NCBI GenBank assembly: GCA_029378245.1
Contig: JARKIF010000020.1
Span: forward strand, 744,001 to 808,000
Length of the DNA stretch: 64,000 nucleotides
Reading direction: 5' to 3'
Source: Roridomyces roridus
Lineage: Eukaryota > Basidiomycota > Agaricomycetes > Agaricales > Mycenaceae
Positions 11,836 through 22,964 of the stretch are shown piece after piece (the stretch's first letter is position 1; each line of letters begins with the position of its first letter). Made by a program: the position numbers and the translations under genes. A model generated the notes under the pieces. That model ran no database searches. It saw only the letters and a program-made list of their open reading frames with translations, and was not told the origin of the DNA.

Positions 11836-11988
11836 TCTTGTTCTGCGCTTCGTTTGTGTCTGGAAATTGAATTGAACTTTGAGGCAGCCACAGATGTTCG
11901 TTGGGGGTGGAGGAGCAGCGGAAGGTTCGACTTCCCAAACCGCTGATCTCCAGGTCGTAGGGCGACGGTGAGGCGTGAGAATGAACCC
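11836..11988. repeat. 153-bp direct repeat, copy 2
   Basis: Second copy of 11411-11563. It begins exactly where the first copy of the 168-bp repeat ends, so the two repeat families abut. Confidence 0.85.
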
Positions 11989-12062
11989 AGACACGGAGAC
12001 GCCAGACGAGGGCATCACCGAAGCCCACGGCTAACCCACCAACAAAGCGGCGAAGAGTTGAA

Positions 12063-12797
12063 TCATCTATCCGTGTCAGATCCTCGACCAGTGCCACAAG
12101 AAACCCCGAACGAGTCCCACAGAACAAGCAAATTACGAGGCTTGAAGCTGAAACTGAAGCATGGTAATGATGCCTCGTCCGGAAGACAAGGGAGAGTGCC
12201 AATCCAGGAGTTTGTGTGTTGCAACCCGAATTCGACCGCTGATTCTGAGTAGAACACAAGAATTGTCCTTAGGTCGACGTCCCAGAAACTGGCCGGTATT
12301 GAGCAGGGAAGGTCTCTTTGGTCCTTGGAATTGAGATTGAAAAGCACCGGACAGGTATCATGCAAGAAGGGCAAGCTGTAGACAGAAAGCACCGAGTCTA
12401 AACTCCCCAACCAACTCCGGAAAGATGGTTCATCCAAGGCTCGAGGTGGAATAGTTCTCAACAGTGGAGACATTGCGCCCAGTGCACCCAGTGAGAACTT
12501 GGCAATTGTGCGAATTGTGAGTGCAGATCTGTATATATATGGATCCCGCAGCAAGTACGGCGATGTGTCCCGGGACAAGAAGAATGGAGTAAACAACATG
12601 AAAGTTGACCGAGGAATCAAGCCCGGTGAGGCAGAGAATACGAAGAAGGGCTCCCAAGACTTGAGGTTCGTGCTCGGACGCGCAGGGAAAGGACCAAGAT
12701 TGACGATTGACATGAGGTTTGTACGTCGAGGGTTACGGAGCGACCGAGGCCAAGGATTGGAGCGCGACTGAAGCTGCGGAGTTATGCCGAATCCCAA
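12063..12797 (-). CDS. Single-frame ORF, 244 codons, doubtful
   Basis: A long open frame on the minus strand encodes a Leu/Ser/Pro/Arg-rich sequence with no recognised domain, signal peptide or membrane pattern. It sits inside a repeat-rich block with no other convincing gene. Its length is unusual for chance, but composition and context do not support a conserved protein. It may be a decayed gene or transposon-derived. Confidence 0.25.
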   Translation of the reverse strand: MGFGITPQLQSRSNPWPRSLRNPRRTNLMSIVNLGPFPARPSTNLKSWEPFFVFSASPGLIPRSTFMLFTPFFLSRDTSPYLLRDPYIYRSALTIRTIAKFSLGALGAMSPLLRTIPPRALDEPSFRSWLGSLDSVLSVYSLPFLHDTCPVLFNLNSKDQRDLPCSIPASFWDVDLRTILVFYSESAVEFGLQHTNSWIGTLPCLPDEASLPCFSFSFKPRNLLVLWDSFGVSCGTGRGSDTDR

Positions 12798-12799
12798 CG

Positions 12800-13900
12800 G
12801 TCATCTCCCGACAAAACGAATGAACCGGGAGTCAAGCAAGTTTGGCAATGAAAGAAAACAATTTGAAGGTCGTAGCGAAATTTATCGACCCCAGACATTC
12901 ACGATCTCACGGTCTACCGTCTGAGTTTCGACGCGATGGTGCGCACGATCCGTGATTCTGAAGAGCCAGATTACACACCCGAGTTCGGTTAGGGCAGTGA
13001 ATCCGAAACGCAAAGTATTCCAGACTTCTTGGGTTGCACATGGGACAGTGCTGCAGCCCCTTCAACCCGGTAGCATGGTAAATAGGTAACAGGTCGATTG
13101 TGAAACATAGGAGCCACGGGAAATTGTCAACAGAGAAGACATGAATTCAATTCGCGAAGATGAGCCCAATTCGAACCCTGAGGATATGTGAATGCTCTAT
13201 GGCGACCACGCGGAACTCCAGTGATCAGGACACGGATAAAAAGGGCTGCCTCCGAGGGCAAATTTTCCTCAAAGACAGGCGAGAAGACCGTGCAAAGCGA
13301 CCGCTTTGATACCGGCGGAGATACAGGGCAATCCAGCCCGTTAAGAATACATAAATGCTTGCTTAGAAAGGGCCTTCGATGGCTTAGGAAGAATGAAACT
13401 CGATGCTTTTGATAGCACGAGAACAGGTTGGCCGCCTTCAGTAGCGGACAGATATACAAGTCAAATCGGCGCCCGAGGACCACAGGCGCGAGCGATCAGA
13501 AGAGCCGCGCAATAGCCTGAGGGGAAGAAGTTTAATGGTTTCGATCACAAAGACTGGGGTAAAGCAACGAGTTCAGAGGAAAGTGGTCAGACCGGAGAAA
13601 ATATCTGCCCAGGAGGCCACGGTCAAAGAGGCCGGCTCGATCAGGAGAATAATATTCGCAGTTAGTAGGCCGTGGCATTTATCTTGTGTAGTTCAGGTTG
13701 AAGACGGCGATGCATGAAGCCAGAGTTAAATGCTAGTCGGTTGTTCCACCATTTGTTCTAGCCCGGGCCGTTCTTGAGGTGTAGCCGTAGATAATCGCCC
13801 GAGACCCCAAGTAATAGTGTAAAGATTGTCCAGAGAAGACAGATTCGCCGTATTTCCGAGGGAAGGAAGTGATCTAGCACTATAGGACGTAGATGCATGT
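12800..13900. other. Gene-free repeat-flanking sequence
   Basis: Only short overlapping frames occur on both strands (for example 118 codons at 13127-13483, minus), with no splice-consistent model. No transposon ends or RNA genes were seen. Confidence 0.4.
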
Positions 13901-13949
13901 AAATGAATGGGGACTCAACGCCCGGAGACGGTTTCGCTGTCACAGATGC

Positions 13950-14420
13950 AGGAGAAGTGAATGTCCGAATTGAATATGAGGCAGCTGGATGTCCGAATGT
14001 GTTGAAAAAGAAGAATACTGAATGCTTGAAGAGAGTGAATGGAAATCATGGGAACTGGACTCCCGAATGCAACTCGAATGCTTAAAGGGCACTCGATACC
14101 CGAAAACGAAATAATATCATGGGAACCGGACTCCCGAATGCTTGAAGAGGGACTCGATGCCCGAAAATAAAAGAATGAATGTCATGGGCGTTGAAACCCG
14201 AATGTCATGGGCACCGGACACCCGAATTCTTGAAGAGGGACTCGATGCCCGAAAATGAATGAATGTCATGGGCGTTGAAACCCGAATGCTTGGAGGTCAT
14301 GGGCATCAAAACCCGAATGCTTGAAGGTCATGGGCATCGAAAAACCCGAATGCTTGAGAGGGAGCTCAATCCCCGAATATCTCGAGAACTAGTAGACATC
14401 CGAATGCTATGGGAGTGCGA
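13950..14420. repeat. Degenerate minisatellite with CCGAATGCTTGAAG motif
   Basis: About a dozen imperfect units alternate phrases such as GACTCGATGCCCGAAAAT, GTCATGGGCGTTGAAACC and CCGAATGCTTGAAG. Spacing between CCGAATG motifs is irregular, about 30-60 bp. The array is clearest at 14050-14370 and decays at both ends. No coding role is apparent. Confidence 0.75.
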
Positions 14421-14811
14421 CACCTGAATATGCCTGAAATGAAAGAATGATTCGTAGGAACTCGAGGCCAAGGAACCAGAAGCCCGTAGGGGAAACACAG
14501 CGCTCAGCCGGTAAAAGCAGAAAGACAATCAAGCACCCGAGGTTATAGAGATGTCAAAAGTGTGGAGAGGGCAACCGATAGCCGGAACTATAGCCATCCG
14601 GCAGCAAGCGATGGACGAGTCTTGATGGGTTCAAATGATTGTGATAGGGAAATATATAGCAAGAAAAGCGAGTAGAAGTTAATGGGACCAGCAGAATCAC
14701 CTCCGGCGAAACTCGGAAGGCTGAGCAAGGCAAGTGTATCCGGAAGGAAAATGGGGCAAGACAGGTGATCCAGGTGCTGAAAAAGACAGAAGGTAGACAG
14801 ATGTTGCCAGA

Positions 14812-14979
14812 GAAAGGTTTTGACGATGTTGGAGGGTGGATTCGTCGAGGCAGGGGATGCATTCCATGAAGTACTGGCAGATTGTCGTGGTGTGATGAGA
14901 GAAGCACAGGTCACACGTCACACGTCACTCCGCTGTCACAAGAATCAGTACTGCCTTCGCAAGCTCACCAGTACTACAC
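14812..14979. repeat. 168-bp direct repeat, copy 2
   Basis: Second copy of 11668-11835. It lies about 230 bp upstream of the first in-frame ATG of the kinase-like pseudogene. Confidence 0.85.
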
Positions 14980-15209
14980 ATCCCAAGCTCAGCCAACAGT
15001 GTGTTCTCTCTACAAAGTTCGAGTAAGAATTCTTCAGTGGATTCAGAATGAACAGGGTGTCTACCTTCTTAAACCGGTTTCAAGCTGGTCGAGGATGGCG
15101 GGAGGGTACTTGTGTCCCATGTCTTGGCAGTTGTCCAAAGTGTCGTGGAGTTTCTCCACAATTTCCTTTCCGATCGTGGTTGGGTGAGGCATGTCAATGT
15201 TGTAGTGCT

Positions 15210-16035
15210 ATGGTTATCCCAAATTTTGCAAACAAATTGAAGGAACTGAGCAGGGCCGCTCTGGCTGAATTCACACTTATGCACGGGGTACGGGAGTTGC
15301 AACCGAACATTCCGGGCAGAGAGAAACGATCATGGATCTCAGACGGCGCACCGGTACTTGTCAAATCCGTCTCGAGCAGCGTGCATCCGGAGGAGGTCCG
15401 GATTGCGTGCTTGTTAACGTCTCCTCCGCATGTTGGGAGGCCGCGAAATCACAGTATCCCGATCTGGGATGTCCTGAACGATCCACTGCTCGACGCAGAC
15501 AAGCAACGCATCGTCATGCCCCTATGTGTACGAATAACGCGTCCAGTGTTCGACACCGTGGGGGAGGTTGTGGACTGCATCAGGCAGATTTTCGAGGTAT
15601 GTAATGTGATTTCTCTGCGGTCCCTGCCGAAACGGAATCTAGGGCATTGAATACATGCACGAGCACTTCATCGCGCATCGGTTCGTTTTCCCTATTCACA
15701 ATTGTGGTGATGTTAATTCTCCCCCAGGGATTGTAACTGGCTCAACGTCGTACAGGACGCCACAGGACTTTATCCAGAAGGCTTTCATCCTGTTTCTCCT
15801 TTCTACGACCGCGAGTACAAGCTGCGTGCCCATGTCCTTACGCGTAGATAATGCTGGCCGCGTATCTACATCATCGACTTTGGTCTGTCGCGCCAATATC
15901 GTCCCGAAGATGGTCTACCTGTTGAGCCCATAATCCTCGGTGGCCATAAATCCCCACCGGAGCACGATGAGCAAGAAGAAAACGACGACTGTAACCCGTT
16001 CCCAGCCGACATTTACTTCCTGGATAAAAGCAATT
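15210..16035 (+). pseudogene. Protein-kinase-like gene with a nonsense codon
   Basis: The open frame continues upstream to 15048, but the ATG at 15210 gives a more typical start. Introns at about 15598-15645 and 15698-15747 splice perfectly to give the catalytic-loop signature GIEYMHEHFIAHRDCNWLN (HRD motif). Downstream in the same frame lie YIIDFGLSRQY (DFG motif) and PADIYFL. Between these motifs, at about 15848, an in-frame TAA interrupts the frame. The sequence on both sides still matches the Agaricomycete kinase-like family, so a single point mutation is the simplest explanation. The last lobe after PADIYFL also appears to be missing. It is probably a recently decayed pseudogene; a sequencing error cannot be excluded. 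Confidence 0.75.
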
Positions 16036-16229
16036 TTCACCAAATAAGATGTTTCTCACGTAAACCCCCGGTTGATTTCTTGATTGGCGTCTTTGGGAAA
16101 CGCCTATCCAAAAGAGTCGAATCGCTCCCAGCTGCGATAAGATGAGTGGTGGGTATTCTAGAGCGGAGCGCCGCTCCATTCCGTATAAATTGAAGCTTGG
16201 GGCGACTCACACACCCATACCTGCTCACC

Positions 16230-16679
16230 ATGCCCCACAAAGGATCTTGCCTCTGCGGACAGACTACCATCGAGCTCGCCTCGACTTTTGCCGAGCAGGT
16301 GCGCCACAGTTATCCTCCTCCTCCTTCCAGACTCAACCTCCCATAGATCGTCTGCCACTGCACCGACTGTCGCCAAACCAGCGGCAGCGCCTTCAGCACC
16401 AACGTCCTCGCACCCAAGAAGGACGTGACCATCACCGGCCCCGTCAAGGAGTACAACATCAAGGCTGCCAGCGGCAACACCGTCACCCGCGTCTTCTGTG
16501 ACAACTGCGGCAGCGCCATCACTCATCTCACCCCTGCGTTCGGCGACGCGCAGGCTATCCAGACGGGAAACTTTGCCGATTTTGCGAATATACCCATTTC
16601 GGTTGAGTTGTTTGTCAAGGATAGGTGGACGGGGATTGCGCCGGTTGAAGGGGCCGCACAGATGCAACGCATGACTTGA
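16230..16679 (+). CDS. GFA/CENP-V domain protein
   Basis: Exon 1 is 16230-16298 (23 codons), the intron 16299-16346 (GT...ATAG), and exon 2 is 16347-16679, giving 133 residues. That is the usual size of single-domain members of this family. The zinc-binding cysteines are visible: CLCG near the N-terminus, CHCTDCR just after the intron, and FCDNCGS near residue 78. The fold is that of glutathione-dependent formaldehyde-activating enzymes and CENP-V-like proteins, which bind zinc and in some cases act on S-hydroxymethylglutathione. The exact substrate cannot be told from sequence. All motif cysteines are present and the gene looks intact. Confidence 0.92.
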
Positions 16680-17230
16680 AGGAAGTTCCATCGTGTATTT
16701 GAATACAGAGTTTTGTATGATAAGTACCAATGTACCGTGTATCCTGACTTCAACACTGAACAACCCCGAGGTGGAGTCTCTCGTGCATACTATGCGTCTA
16801 CCGCCTCTACTGGAGGTGCGTCGGCTTGAGCCGTAATCAGTCGTTTTTTTTTCGAATATTCGCAAGTTAGTTGTGTTTCTTCACATGGACAAAAAAGAGT
16901 TGACCTGGAATTGACGTCAACCATAGCCAGCAAGAGCAAGGTTGGGCACAATCAGAAGCGGGACGGGTGGAAGTGGGAGCAAGGTTTGTCACAAAGAATT
17001 GTGTGCCGATGCAAACATCCAAACTCGAACAATGGCGCAGATGCCGAGGAGATGTAAGATTCAAACGTTACTCGGCGTATTTATTCCGGCTGTATTTATT
17101 CGAAGAATCCTGAAACCAAGTTGAGTCGAGAAGGGCGGTGTATACGCAGTCCGGTCACCACACGTTCTGCGAGAAGCGAGTCCCGCGGACACCGTTCTTC
17201 ATGGCAGGTCCATGCTTGCGTCTCCTTCAA

Positions 17231-18181
17231 TCACAGACTGGCGCACTGTCCAAGAGTGAGTTCTCGATAAACGGAAGAAATGTCATCCGTACGATCAATT
17301 TCCCCACTCCTGCACCGACGAATGAAATCTTCGGCTCGAGACCAAAAATCAACACCCGTCAGGGCACCCATATGCCAGTCTTTGATGTGCTCGCCGCACT
17401 CAAGCTGAACAAAACGAGGATCCTCCCAGAGCTCGTCAAGCTCCGGGTAGGGTTCAATCGGCACGCCGTACATGCGGAATATGACGACACGCAGAACTTT
17501 ACACTCTCGCAAGAGTCGCGGTACCTGAAAAGCCCAACCCCTGTCGTGAAAAGCGAGATGGGTCAAGTTTGGAATCAGGGTTAGGCCACGCAGAAGCCAG
17601 TCGGAGAAAATATCGAAGAAGTCGAGATGCGTAAGATGGGCCAATATGGGATGTTTGAACTCGACTTGGTGCCCGTCCGGAAATAACCCCTTGAGATGGC
17701 AGTGAAGTCGTTTGAGACACGTAGGTTGGAAGATGGACGCCAGCGGAGTTTGAGTGAAGTCATGAACGACCCTGAGGTTCTCCAAATCGCAGGTGGTTGA
17801 AAGAATATGCTCCAGGACTGGACCGTATGCGTAGTGAAGGCATAGATTCCGCACAGATTTCTTGAAAATCGACGGCGGTGTAGCCAGGATGCGGGCGAAA
17901 TAGTGGTCGTCCTCATGGGGGAAGCATCCTCGCCCGTTCAATCTCGAGTCAGCGGCGCCCATTAAGATGAGGATTCGATACCGGAATGGTTCCACCCTTT
18001 GACGAAAGGACCATCAGCCGGAGGAGAGCGAGTATCAACGAAGATCTGACCATTCCTTGACGCGGCACGCCACTAGCATAAGTGGAGGCACAGACAGAGG
18101 GTCCGAGTACGCCAAGAGCTCGAATATTTCCTGCTCCAGCTAGCGGGGTAGGATTGGTGTATCCGTGGATGGAATTGCCAT
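17231..18181 (-). pseudogene. F-box-like/LRR-like gene with stop in exon 1
   Basis: The long second exon (about 17990-17231) reads as a helical, Leu-rich protein of about 250 residues, of the type that follows a short F-box-like N-terminus in Agaricomycetes. A short upstream exon ends in GTCAGA. It splices in frame at about 17995, giving a continuous reading from an ELEQEIFELLAYSDP-like F-box start into VEPFRYRIL. However, a TAG at 18140-18142 separates the only plausible initiator (18179-18181) from that F-box sequence. Either the gene is dead, a downstream start is used, or one base is wrong. An open frame on the opposite strand (17138-17584) is a shadow of this gene. Confidence 0.6.
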
Positions 18182-18391
18182 GAGCGGCGGAGGTGACGTG
18201 GCGGTAAGAGTCAAAAGAGGATCAGATGGCTTAGAAATCACTTGATCCGAAGTAAATCACCCGACGTTGTCCTTCTCATGTGCTCGGAGGACGATTGGAA
18301 ATATGCTCGGAAATGTAATACAAAGCAGGGTGAAATAAATACCTAACCATACAGAAAAAGAAGTAAGAGCATCGACAACGAACCCAACCGA

Positions 18392-18640
18392 TCAACGCGC
18401 GCTTTTAAGATGACGCCGCAGCTGAGCCTGGGACGAAAATCCTCCCTGACACCCAACACAGACCAACACCAACCCCAAATGCTGGAACCGGCGATCGTCC
18501 GAATCGTTCCCCTTTATCTCCTGGTCGCACGTCTGACGATCCCCGACTGGGCACCGACACACGTACATCCCTTCGTCCTTGATATCTTTGTTATTAGGGC
18601 ACGTGGCGGCTGCGGGGCATGAAGAAGATATGGGCCCGCC
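18392..18640 (-). CDS. Zinc-finger-like exon, incomplete gene
   Basis: An open block ending at a TGA (18392-18394) contains repeated Cys-x-Cys pairs followed by CVGCQGGFSSQAQLRRH. This resembles the first three-quarters of a C2H2 finger (C-x2-C-x12-H), but the final His is missing. The exon seems to begin after a GCAG acceptor near 18640. No secure upstream exon or start codon was found, so this is either the last exon of a poorly resolved gene or a remnant. Confidence 0.3.
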   Translation of the reverse strand, partial: GGPISSSCPAAATCPNNKDIKDEGMYVCRCPVGDRQTCDQEIKGNDSDDRRFQHLGLVLVCVGCQGGFSSQAQLRRHLKSAR

Positions 18641-19080
18641 AACTGCGAGCCAGGCGTCTCAGCAATGAAAGGATGAGCTCCGTAATAGGCGGGACTTTGT
18701 CAGAAATACGGTGGCAACAGCAGATGAGAGAAAACTCACATAGGATTGAATCGGCGCTCGTGTCGGTTCTGCAGATGGCGAGAAATTATGTCCTGTTGTG
18801 AAGACGATGATGTGGACGACAACAATGAGCGGCTGAGTCGCCGACATCATGTGGTTGGACACATTGAGAACCATTCGTTCACTTCGGGTCTTCAAATGTG
18901 TCATTTACATACCACAAATAAGCGCGCATCCTACCCTGCGAGGAAAGATCTATCCTTTGATTCAACTGTGATTGCGCGATAGGTAGTACCCAGGAAGCTT
19001 GTACGTCGCTACTTCCCATCCACACCGATAGATAATACAGAATTTCCACACAAGACACAGGACTCGGTCGAGGCCATTCC

Positions 19081-21066
19081 TCAAGCAGACGCATAGACGA
19101 ATGTCGGCAGCGGTCCCTCGAACAAAGGGAGAAGTATGGGGCTCGCCAGTCCCGCATTTTCCCTGGCAACACCAAACGGCAGTGTCCTTGCAAGCTCGAC
19201 CAGAGTATCCCTCACCGTCAAATCCGCATGCCATATGAGGACGATGCGGAACACATTAATCGACCCCTCCTCGACTTTGACGGCCGCGACCTGCATCTGC
19301 CCATCGGTCCTGGCCGCGCGCGCGAGGTGATGACGCAGTTGTGCCGAAAACTTCTCGGGGTAGGGATGGGAAAGAAACGGTGTCGCGGAAAGGATCTGCG
19401 ATTGACACTTGCCGTCCTTAAAGTCGAATGTGATGCAGATTTGCTCGTCGGGATGTCGCTGGCGTGTGTCAATCTCCCAGAGGTAGCACATCCCTCTTTG
19501 GCGCCCGTACTCCCGTTGAACGAGGGTACACAAGAATGAGCGATTGCGGGCGGACCAGTGCTCGGGAGCGGCTGAGCGAGCGAGTTATCAGAGAGTACGC
19601 CTGAGAGGGGCATGTCGACTTGCCAATGCGATGTAAACGCAGATCTTCACACTCTGCACGATGCTCCCCATTCAACCAATGGAGACGCTGGCAGGCGTCG
19701 GAGCAATAATAGCAAATGCGGCACGCTAGGCATCGCCTCATCGATTTGGGAGAGAGGAGTGCGCCACACTGTTGGCATGTTCAAACCAGAGTGTACAGAG
19801 CGCTTGTGTGAAAGCTGCTCACCTCCTCGTTAGAACACATCTGAGTCGAACGGGATCGATCAGGATGAGACACGTGGTAAGCCTCCGAAAACATGCGATC
19901 GCTTGCGAGGGAGACAAAATCCTTCCACTCCGGGAACACCGCAGAAGCCTGAAATGCGTGCTCTTTGGACAGAGATAGGCAATCCACCCAGTGATCGGCA
20001 AGCGCAGAGACCACAGGCAGGTACACCATTGCTTGGGGGAGGAAGACGGAGAAAAACCATCTCAAATACTCGACAGTGTCGGGTCTATGTGGGTAGTTTG
20101 TGGCCGCCATTACAAGTGCTTCCAGAAGACCCGCGCGCAGCCCCTCCGCAACCCAACGGAAGGGTTGAGTCGCAAGCGCGCCCCTGGAGAAAGCACTCAG
20201 AAAATCGTCGAGAAAAGGGCCGCCATGGTGTTCCCGGGCGGCGTGCATGGCGATGACGCGGGTGAGCGCGGGTGCCAGCCCGTTGTCAAGCAACGTAGCG
20301 GTAAAATCGTGATTTTCCCGTGTCTTGCAGACAATTTCGAGGGGCGGTCCCAGAAAGTCAATGAGCGCCACCGGGTTGAGATGCCTGACGACGAAATGAG
20401 CATTGAACCCAACCCGCGCCACGGTATGCCCGGTTCCTCGAAGGATTCGGGGAAGCTGAACCATATTCGACCGAGCAGAGTACGGAAGCCAGGTGTTCCC
20501 TCGACGAGCGTCCGAGTCGCATCATCTTTGAGCAGCTCGAAGGCCGCCAAGACGAACGTGCAGGAAAATTGGCGCCGCCTCTGAGCCTGGAGCTCCAGAT
20601 GTACGTCATAGTAGTTGTCAACGTAGCTGACCCAGTCAAAGAGACGCGGCCAAATGAAAGGGTAGGCACCAGACGGGACGCGGTTCTTCTGGATCAAGAC
20701 CGTGAGCATTGCCATGCTGATTGAGACGCGTTCGATCAAGTAATCGGGGAAGGGCGATACAGAGTCTGATGACCGCATGCCGACGACGAGGTCGGAGTCC
20801 AAATTGGCGTATAGGACTGGCAGGATGTGTTTGGGAAGAATTCTGGTGCCAAGTCCCTTGGACAGAAAGCGGAGATTCTCCAAGGCTCGAGCTCCGTCGG
20901 CGCGGACGGCATCCAGCAAAGTTTCCTGGAAAACATGAGAATGGATCGTGGAGTTGTTGCTGAAAAAGATACCCGGCAGAACGGCGGCGCCTGATCGAGA
21001 TTGTGCATCCGCAGAACGGGATGCATGTGGTGAGTGAAAAAGAGAGTGATCGGAGTGATGTGTCAC
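19081..21066 (-). CDS. MYND-type zinc-finger protein
   Basis: A helical N-terminal body of about 430 residues leads to a MYND finger near 19750-19650: CSNEEC, CLAC, YCSDACQRLHW and H...C. The finger is assembled by the intron 19769-19822. A C-terminal domain of about 180 residues ends at 19081. A second intron (19572-19623) only keeps the frame if the donor is GC (GCAAGT), giving a GC-AG intron. Near 20455-20465 the reading frame shifts by one with no possible intron. This is either a base error or a mutation, and it separates two otherwise well-preserved halves. MYND fingers mediate protein-protein contacts, and such architectures are numerous in Agaricomycetes. The start at 21066 is the first ATG of the open frame. 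Confidence 0.75.
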
Positions 21067-21562
21067 ACGTCACAATCAAACACGCTTGCCTCCGCCCACC
21101 ATCATCTCAGCTTTCTCCTTTGTACGAAAAAGCTACACGACTCGGCCAAGTGGAAGGCCACCCGGTCTGCAATCTTTGCCTTGGTGCTTGTCCGACCATC
21201 TAAGTCTACGCATACCATCTCACACGCCGGTATCCTCGGTCTTGTCTCGTCTGGATCCCAACGACTCCGGACTCCCGAAAACCCATACTTGCAAGTCGCC
21301 ACCCCGGATCGGCAGCGCGGAACCATCGGCGTGTCAAGATCCGATTTTTGGCGTCGTGCTGGACCCTGGTCACGATTCAGGATTTCTCTCTTGCCCGAAC
21401 GTCGATCTAAACCACCACGGGGTTCGACTCCCCGTTATGGTTCTGCAAAACCAGTAGCGAAATTTTACCTCTCGCTCCGCTCGACTCTGTTCTTCGTCAA
21501 CTTCTTACTCGCGTCCAAAAAATCCTGATTGATCTCTAATTCTAGGTCTCTTCGAGATATGT

Positions 21563-21657
21563 GCGGGACATGGTGTATGGTTCACGGTCTTCTCCAATTC
21601 GTATACGAGATCTCTGAAGACTAGAAGACAGTTGGGGTTCGATTCCTCGTGTCCGCC
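21563..21657 (+). tRNA. tRNA-Trp(CCA)-like gene with intron
   Basis: The 3' half is clear: a T-arm (TGGGG-TTCGATT-CCTCG) followed by TGTCCGC. The 5' end reads GCGGGACA, which pairs with TGTCCGC if one G is bulged. The D-arm has GTG/CAC pairing around TATGGTT, and the anticodon stem GTCTT/AAGAC encloses CTCCAA, giving anticodon CCA. An intron of about 26 nt lies directly 3' of the anticodon loop, the canonical position. The extra base in the acceptor stem may mean a pseudogene or a sequence error. Confidence 0.5.
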
Positions 21658-21659
21658 TT

Positions 21660-22170
21660 ACTTGCAGCGCTTTCTCTTTTTCCTTCTCGTCCTCGGCTGC
21701 TGAGGTGATGCTTGGCGTACAGGTATGCATCCACTTCACTCACTATTAATGCTCGAAGCTTAATCACCAGGAGCGTATTGACCACTCTGCTCGGGTCGTT
21801 CTCAACTTGGAACACAAGGGGGAACATATGGACTTACTGTACTGCGGGTTTTCTTGCTCAAATCCCCGTCTATTCAAGTAGCTTTTCCTTCTCTCTCGCC
21901 GATATTGACTGATCATACAATAGCCTCAGCATTCGCCAATCCGCCAAGGACAACCGCCGCGCTGTATACAGCCAGGACCGAAAATTATGAGAATGCACCC
22001 CGCAGAGCGAGATGTGCATGAAAACGAGGTATTGGAGTGGCACGGTCTCGTGTGAGCCAGGTCGCGACGTGATCGCATCAGAGCCCGTGATCGCGCAGCA
22101 CCGCGTCATTCATTTTCTTCACTGGCACTCCCACGGCAACCGCCAGCTTTCGTCTTACCACGAAACTACC
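21660..22170. other. Intergenic stretch, no gene seen
   Basis: Only short unsupported frames appear between the tRNA-like gene and the small gene starting at 22171. This interval probably includes the 5' region of that gene. Confidence 0.4.
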
Positions 22171-22630
22171 ATGTCCTCCGAAGAGGCGACCAGGTTCATT
22201 CCCTCCTCACCACCTCCTTCTGTCAACCACTCCACCCGACCCCGGGTCCCAGCAGCCTCAACCTCGAGCACGAGAATCGGGTCCGCGTTCTTGTGAGCAC
22301 TTACTTCTCCGTTGGCAGTGCCCGTACTGACGATGCCCACCAGGAACGTATACCACCTCGTCCACGGTACGCTCAGTACTATGCCAGCACAATCGTCTCC
22401 ATCGCTGACAAACAATAGGCGCGGGCGAAAGCGTACGCGGACGGATCCTCGGGGTCGTCGACGACTTGGAAAACAGAGGCGAGCAGAAGCATCATAGGAT
22501 TTCGAGACAGGGCGAGGATGCGATGCGTACTGCCCTTGCGGGGATACGCCGTAAGGCCAGGAGCAGCACCGCACAACACACGCCGCAGCAAGGTGCGTCG
22601 TTAGACATGTGCACACGGGCGTCGCCCTGA
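22171..22630 (+). CDS. Small CsbD-like protein, 118 aa
   Basis: Three exons, 22171-22292, 22344-22366 (23 nt) and 22419-22630, splice with standard GT-AG introns to a 118-residue frame. The N-terminus is Ser/Pro-rich. The centre, assembled across both introns, reads VYHLVHGAGESVRGRILGVVDDL and is followed by a charged, Arg/Gln-rich helix. This pattern recalls short basidiomycete proteins related to CsbD stress-response proteins. The assignment is tentative because it rests on the GESVRGRILG-like core alone. No signal peptide is visible. Confidence 0.65.
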
Positions 22631-22964
22631 GAAATTAGATTCCGCAGCGGGCCATACGACGCTATGATGCCTCGCCTCTTTTCTATCAGGCGACGGGTGG
22701 TGGATTCCGTCCAGATGCAGAGAGTTGAGCACTTGTGCGACTGTTCCGGGTGATGCATATGGTCTGTGAATGTTATCGAGCTTCCCATTGAAACTACCCC
22801 CGTTTGACCTTTCCACTTCCAATGGAAACGATAGCGAGATGCAACTGAATTCGGACAAGGGCGGAACAAAGAAGTCTGCTAGCACCCACGCACTGATCCG
22901 TCGAGTCCCCTGCCAAAGACATGTCAAAAACGGCGAACGAGGTCAGCAGACACGACACGCACAA

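Noticed and set aside
17138..17584. 148-codon frame on the plus strand
   Set aside because: Antisense to the better supported F-box-like gene; its composition mirrors the opposite strand.
21323..21450. Second tRNA-like sequence: perfect T-arm CGGGG-TTCGACT-CCCCG followed by TTATGGTT
   Set aside because: No 5' acceptor partner at a normal distance and no acceptable anticodon arm could be folded; at best a tRNA fragment.
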